DNA of 64,000 nucleotides from Puccinellia tenuiflora. Its lineage: Eukaryota; Streptophyta; Magnoliopsida; Poales; Poaceae. Location: assembly GCA_012064385.1 (NCBI GenBank), contig QRDG01002534.1, forward strand, positions 579,001 through 643,000, written 5' to 3'. Under the pieces are notes generated by a model, which saw only the letters and a list, made by a program, of their open reading frames with translations, had not been told where the DNA came from and did not search any database. Position numbers and translations under genes: made by a program. This document shows, in pieces, positions 58,985 to 64,000 of the stretch; position 1 is the first letter of the stretch; each line of letters opens with the position of its first letter.

Positions 58985-60410
58985 GACAGCCTGAACGGTC
59001 ATCGGAAAACGCGCGTGGCCTCAACCGACCCCTCAAACCAAATCGAAATATTCAACCTGTGTGTGGAATCCTCTCCAATTTATATGTGGGTTCTGAACAC
59101 GTTCGCCACATCGGACCGGTTCAAACATGTCTCCACATATACCCTACTTAGACTAAATCGGAGCCAAATTTGACCGCTCCGCTTCAACCCACTCTACTTC
59201 CCTCCCCGTCCTCCGCTCCATCATGTCCGGCTGCGACAATAGATCAATGTTAGACGACGTCGAGTAGGACGGGCTCGCGGCGGAGGATTCGAGCTCCCCG
59301 CCCCCCTTAGGATGATAAGGATCTTGTCATCCGCCGCTCTTTGGTAGACATGTGTGGCTCGAGTTCCGTGCCGACGGCTAGACCCGGTATGCGCCGTTTG
59401 CCGCTCGCTCCGTGCCGACCCCATCGATACAAGCCCCGCCCGGTTCTAAATTGCTGGTCGGCTATTTTCAAGAAGAGTAGACTAAACCACTGGGCGTTCA
59501 AAAAAAGAATAAAAACAACTGCAGTATGTGGATTCTTTCTAATGGCACTTAGTGTCGTGTGTGGTGACGTAGGACACCATGCACCGAGATTAAGCATCTC
59601 ATTATGCTGACTATGCAAGCGCGGGAGTACTCCACTGCATAAAAGACAATCAGACAGCTCATTATGCCTAACAGATTCTGCGGATTGCATCACTCTCCCT
59701 CCCTCGCTATCCTCTCTGCATCACTCTCCCTCCCTCGCTATCCTCTCTGCAGGTGAAGAACCTCTCCTTTCTGTACACAGTACACACTACACAGTCCAGT
59801 GCACGCGCCTCTCTCATTTCATGCAGCATACTGGACTACTACTACTACTACTTAACAAGACCAAACAATAATCTCTGTGATTCGTTCTGGTGAGCAAAAA
59901 CGAACCAATCGATCGGCGCCGCGCCGGGCGAAAAGCTGTGTGACTTTCCCGGCGAGCTTGCACGAGCGCGCCTTCCACGCACGCTAACAGCTGTGTATGT
60001 TGGAGGGACTTGGATGGACGCGCACACTGCAAATTTTTTTATTTTTATTACGCCTTCTTCAAAGGAACGCTGGGAGTAGGTTAACTCGAATCCAGAGGTA
60101 GGACGGTGGTGTAGAATTCTTCATTGAAGAAACTTTGTACATTTTCTCTTTGTCCCCCTCCCTTCATCCCTACCGTCCTCCCCAGTCGTATATGAGTATT
60201 TTATCATGAGATGAGGTTCCGGAGATGTTGATACGATCAATCCTAAGTGAGGATGTCACACACATGTCGATCAAACCCAAGTCAGGAACGCCCCTTATTG
60301 ACACGTATATGTGTCCAATGTCGACACATGTACGTGTCCCTAACCTGCACACGCCCATGTAACCGCCATGGTCAGTGTTGTTACCAGTTGTAACACCCAG
60401 ACATCACACA
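58985..60410. other. Intergenic relics
   Basis: No convincing gene. 59220-59420 gives a broken frame on the plus strand (SMLDDVE then stop) that looks like a decayed exon of unknown origin. 59682-59752 is a tandem duplication of a 31-bp unit. ACT repeats at 59835-59851. Confidence 0.45.
59682..59752 (+). repeat. 31-bp direct tandem duplication
   Basis: GCATCACTCTCCCTCCCTCG followed by CTATCCTCTCT, twice in a row. Confidence 0.9.
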
Positions 60411-61685
60411 ACCAGCACTCATGTTATCCCTATCAGCTCTCTAGGATTTCTACCCATAAACCACAAACCAAAACTAGTGTTTGTAGAATTAGTCACTCCA
60501 TATAGACCGCTGGTGCCGTCTTTGCAGAAGCAGAGAATATGAAGTTTCGTAGGCGTCATCGTCATTTTACCGGGATTAAAAAGTTGACCGACCTTTGGAA
60601 ATAGACATTGCTCGATCCCTTCCTTCCTGGATTTTTCTAGGAACCGTGACATCCTTGACGCTTAGACGGGCTCCGATTCCCATGCAAATCCACTGACTTG
60701 CATATACCGCAGCAGAAGCAGAAGCACTCTCTGCTGCTTCGTCAATGTTCAGAGCTTTCTCAGCGGTCGTCAGTGGTCACTCGGAGTTCAGACAGTCGGG
60801 TTGATTTTTTTAACCGTGTCCGAGCAACTCGCACAGCATCGATCTCTTCCTCCCCTTCCTTGTTTAATTCTGACAGCAGCACAGTGAGGGTGAAGACTGC
60901 ATCTGCATCTGCGTCTGCATGTTACGTTGGTTTGATTAAATACTGCATCTGTAATACCCAAGCAATTAACAATCAGATCGAAGAACATCACCGAGCATGT
61001 TCTTCCAGTGGTGGTCAGTGGAGAAGCAGAAACTTCGGTCGACAGGTAAAAAGAGTAAACGGCATCGCCTGCCACGGCCAGCCATGTCCTCCACGCGATC
61101 CCTCACGTGATCCCGGCCAAAGGCACATGATCAAAAGCTAAACAACTGGGCAGATTAGTCCTTGGAACCAACTGACACCGGTGTGAAGCTCAGAAGAAAT
61201 TAGACACCCAGGAGAAGGATCTCCTCGTGCCGCCACCGTGACCAGAAGCCACAGCCGCATAGGCCCAGATCTGGTCCGGCCGCCATGCGCGACCACCTGC
61301 TCCGAGACGCCTACCGCGAACAGCTACCTCCGCCTCGCGCCTTGCCGTGCAGCCAGACTCTACCGCGGGTCGTGGCGCTGCCGGGAGCCACCGCAGCCGC
61401 CCAGGTCAGCAGCCCTCACGACCAGGGTCCAGGGGACGCGACACCGGAGAGAGGCCCCGCCTCCGTCGTCGGCGGCGTGAGGTTTGCCCGGCCGCGTCCT
61501 CCGACGGAGGCGAGGAGGGAGAGAGGGGGTGCTGGATACGGCCGGCGGCTGCTCGGATCCTCCGGTGCCGACTGCCGCCCGAGCGCGGGCGACACTGGAG
61601 GAGCGGAGCGTTTCCTATTCGTCCTGGTCCCATAGAAGTACACATATGTCAGCTCCTTCTCCTCCAAACAAAAACGCAAAATTAA
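60411..61685. other. Intergenic, GC-rich toward the right
   Basis: A 77-codon minus frame at 60419-60652 and GC-rich frames at 61240-61650 on both strands show no known motif. A CATCTG/GCAGAAGCA simple repeat occurs at 60707-60730 and 60897-60920. Confidence 0.4.
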
Positions 61686-61689
61686 TCGG

Positions 61690-62290
61690 TTGCATTATTA
61701 TTATTTTTGACAAGGAAAGCATGAGCTTTATTACGAAGTAAAGTTGGGCAAATCGCCCATTACAAGCACAGCGATATTCGCTGGGATATCATTCTCCCAC
61801 ACAGTCATCATGCACAGGAAGCGCCTATCTTAGCAAGTTCATGGGCTACTACGTTGACAGATCGTTTGCACGCAGTAACAGAGCATGTAGAAAACCATGT
61901 ACGACACTGGATCTTCAGATCTTCTATAATTGCGGTTGCGGCAGCTGGAGAGAGAAGTCTGGGGCCGAGTTGTTCATTGCATACATCAGTAACTGGGCCT
62001 CAGTCTCAAACTCCACCCTTATTGCTCCCAAGCTAGTTGCCTGATTGATCGCAGCCTCTAAAGATTTCAGTTCAGCCATAAAAGGATCAGTAACGCCATC
62101 TGCCCGCCCAGCTGCAGCTGAGACGATATGGCCCTCCTCATCTCGCACTACAACTCCCCAGCCTCCGTGACGCTGCCCCGCCCTGAAAGAGCCATCAGCA
62201 TTGAGTTTGAGGATTCCAGCCGTAGGAGGAGTCCACCTAGCCGGCGTTGCCACTACATCCTGCCTCTTGGGTTTGCAATATTCCAGACTG
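61690..62290 (-). pseudogene. LINE 3' end: RNase H domain relic
   Basis: The minus frame 62253-61924 reads like the plant RNase H domain (RVT_3) found at the end of LINE ORF2: LKLNADGSF, GGWGVVVRDEEGHIV, AELKSLEAAI. The third acidic site sits in FETEAQLL, with Glu where Asp is usual. After a frameshift, ACKRSVNVVAHELAKIGAS continues in another frame, the usual end of this domain. A TAA-rich tail (TTATTATTATT near 61695-61712 on the plus strand) marks the 3' end. The right side stops against the CACTA-2 terminus, so the LINE is truncated or split there. Confidence 0.75.
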
Positions 62291-62293
62291 TCT

Positions 62294-64000
62294 CACTAGT
62301 AGAAAACAGGCCTTTCGCCCTGGGCTATAGTCGCGGCCGTGTCTCAACCCGCGACTAATGTTCAGGCCACATCGCCTCGAAATCGGCGGAACAATTGTCG
62401 CGGTTCGTTAGGATCCTTTTGTCCCGACTTGAGATACAAACCGGGACAAAAAAGGTCTGCGGCCCTGCTGCGGTAGGTGCCCCCCTTTTGTCGCGGGTCA
62501 TGTTTCTAACCGGGACTAGAATTCGGCACAATAGTCGCGGCCTGGTATACGAGCCGCGACAAAAGCTACTGACCCAGCGCCAAGCCATGTTTGGTGGCCT
62601 TTGGTGCCGGTTTGTATCTCAAACTGGGACAAAAAGTCTGGCCCTATATATATGCAGCCCCTCTTCCCCCTCTCTTGTTTTTTTCCTGGTGGGAAGTGGT
62701 GTAGGTTTGTGCTAGTTTTTTTTTTCTACATATGCACTAGAGGTGTTCGGTGAAATGCCTGTTAGAGCGATGCCAGTTGAGTTCACACAAAACAAACATG
62801 ATATGAGGGGCCCGAGCCACACTTAAGCTTCCTCCTCTTTGTTTCCAAGTTTCCTAAAGGTTAGCAACTACTTTCTCGTTTAGACCACGCGGTACTAATT
62901 TTAGCATCGTGATTGCGTTTGATATATAGTTGCATGATGCAGATGGGCCACCCATGGATGTACGGTGACCGACGCTCTGGCGCTTATAGAGAAGGCGTGC
63001 GTTCTTTTATCGTTGTGGCCGAGGCGAACAAACGGCGGGATGGTTTTATGTGTTGTCTGTGTGTCGAATGTCGGAATGAGAAGGATTACACTTCCTCAAG
63101 AGTCATTCAGAGCCACCTGCTTCGGTCCGGTTTCATGTCCGGCTATAATGTTTGGACCTATCACGGAGAAAGAGGGGTTATGATGGAAGACGGCGATGAA
63201 GAAGAGAACGATGATGACAACTACCGATCTATATTCCCTGAATACACTGATACCGCAATGGAAGACAATGAAGAAGAATGAGGTGAAGAACGGGCAGCAT
63301 ATGAGCCCGCTGATGATCTTGGTCGGGTCATTTCTGATGCAAAGCGAGACTGCGACACAGAAAAGGAGAGGTTGCAGTTCGAGCAGATGTTACAGGACCA
63401 CAACAAATTGTTGTACCCAACTTGTGAAGATGGCTAGAAGAAGCTGGGTAGCACACTAGAATTGCTGAAGTGGAAGGCAGAGACCGGTGTGACTGACTCG
63501 GGATTTGAAAAGTTGCTGGTACTAATGAAGAAGATGCTTCCAAGAAATAACGAATTGCCCGCTAGTACGTACGAAGCAAAGAAGCTTGTCTGCCCTCTAG
63601 GATTAGACGTGCAGAAGATACATGCATGCCCTAATGACTGCATCCTCTACCGTGGTGAGAAGTACGAGAATATGGATAAATGTCCGGTATGCACTGCATT
63701 GCGGTATAAGATAAAAAAAGATGACCCTGGTGATGTTGAGGGCGAGCCACCCAGGAAGAGGGTTCCTGCCAAGGTGATGTGGTATGCTCCTATAATACCA
63801 CGGTTGAAACGTTTGTTCAGAAACAAAGAGCATGCCAAGTTGTTGCGATGACACATGGAAGACCGTAAGAAAGATGGGATGTTGAGGCACCCGGCTGATG
63901 GTCGGCAGTGGAGAAAAATCGAGAGAGAGTTCCCGGACTTTACAGGTGACGCAAGGAACTTATGGTTTGGTCTAAGTACAGATGGCATGAATCCTTTTGG
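62294..64000 (+). mobile_element. CACTA-2: CACTA transposon, left end, runs off the window
   Basis: CACTAGTAGAAAACAGGCCT at 62294 is a typical cereal CACTA terminus. Behind it, to about 62640, is a subterminal array of GTCGCGG, CCGCGAC, CCGGGAC and their inverses. A TNP2-type transposase gene follows. The right end and the 3-bp duplication are outside the window. Confidence 0.9.
62913..64000 (+). pseudogene. TNP2-type CACTA transposase, 5' part, three nonsense codons
   Basis: One frame runs to the end of the window with stops only at 63279-63281 (TGA), 63435-63437 (TAG) and 63849-63851 (TGA). The first ~100 residues form the transposase-associated domain: PWMYGDRRSGAYREGVRSF, CLCVECRNEKDY, HLLRSGFMSGYNVWTYHGE. 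An acidic linker follows, then the start of the TNP2 transposase: MLPRNNELPASTYEAKKLVCPLGLDVQKIHACPNDCILYRGE with DKCPVC, and FRNKEHAKLLR, then the typical MNPFG near 63992. The likely start is Met 62940. A gene of this type makes the protein that cuts CACTA ends; this copy cannot make the full protein. Confidence 0.92.

Noticed and set aside
60419..60652. 77-codon minus-strand frame with a plausible protein composition
   Set aside because: No known motif, no context and no neighbouring exon; it is within chance length.
1..64000. tRNA, rRNA, CRISPR arrays, bacterial-type operons or riboswitches
   Set aside because: None seen. The tRNA-like matches at 17803, 17891, 19549 and 27550 are retrotransposon primer sites only.

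Overview
The window is genomic DNA from a grass, most likely of the Pooideae (wheat, barley, oat or ryegrass group). The evidence is the density of nested LTR retrotransposons, cereal-type CACTA ends, a Stowaway-like fragment with the usual cereal terminus, and plant-only families (plant mobile domain protein, island-containing LRR receptor kinase). Genus cannot be fixed from sequence alone. Nearly everything is transposable element; one clear host gene is present.

Positions 1-33881 are one old Ty3/gypsy element of the chromovirus type (element A, minus strand) broken by three later insertions. A non-autonomous CACTA element (250-3739) sits in its 3' LTR. An Athila-like gag-protease element without reverse transcriptase (element C, 11009-19040) interrupts its gag gene. 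A non-autonomous relative of A itself (element B, 21291-31744) sits in its 5' LTR. Each insertion keeps an intact target-site duplication (AAC, ACCAG, CCCTC), and the split parts of A rejoin exactly. A is dead by several independent lesions.

Positions 33882-42768 hold a decayed LINE tail, a tandem duplication whose first unit is split by about 5 kb of foreign DNA (with a hAT-like segment and a GTTACC minisatellite), and the 5' flank of the host gene. Positions 42769-45948 encode an intact single-exon LRR receptor kinase of the PSY1R/PSKR-like type.

Positions 46000-50900 contain small MITE-type elements, two with complete boundaries. Positions 50910-58976 are a hAT MITE (8-bp duplication) with a complete Mutator-like element inside it (51472-58949, 9-bp duplication, 290-bp inverted repeats). 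That Mutator-like element carries two intact convergent genes: a seven-exon plant mobile domain (PMD) protein and a 1015-residue MURA-type transposase with all expected catalytic and zinc-binding residues. Both genes seem to have a leader intron rich in sense-strand TTAGGG-like repeats. This two-gene element is the most striking system in the window.

Positions 58985-62293 are intergenic relics, including an RNase H fragment of a LINE. From 62294 a second CACTA element begins and runs off the end; its TNP2-type transposase has three nonsense codons.
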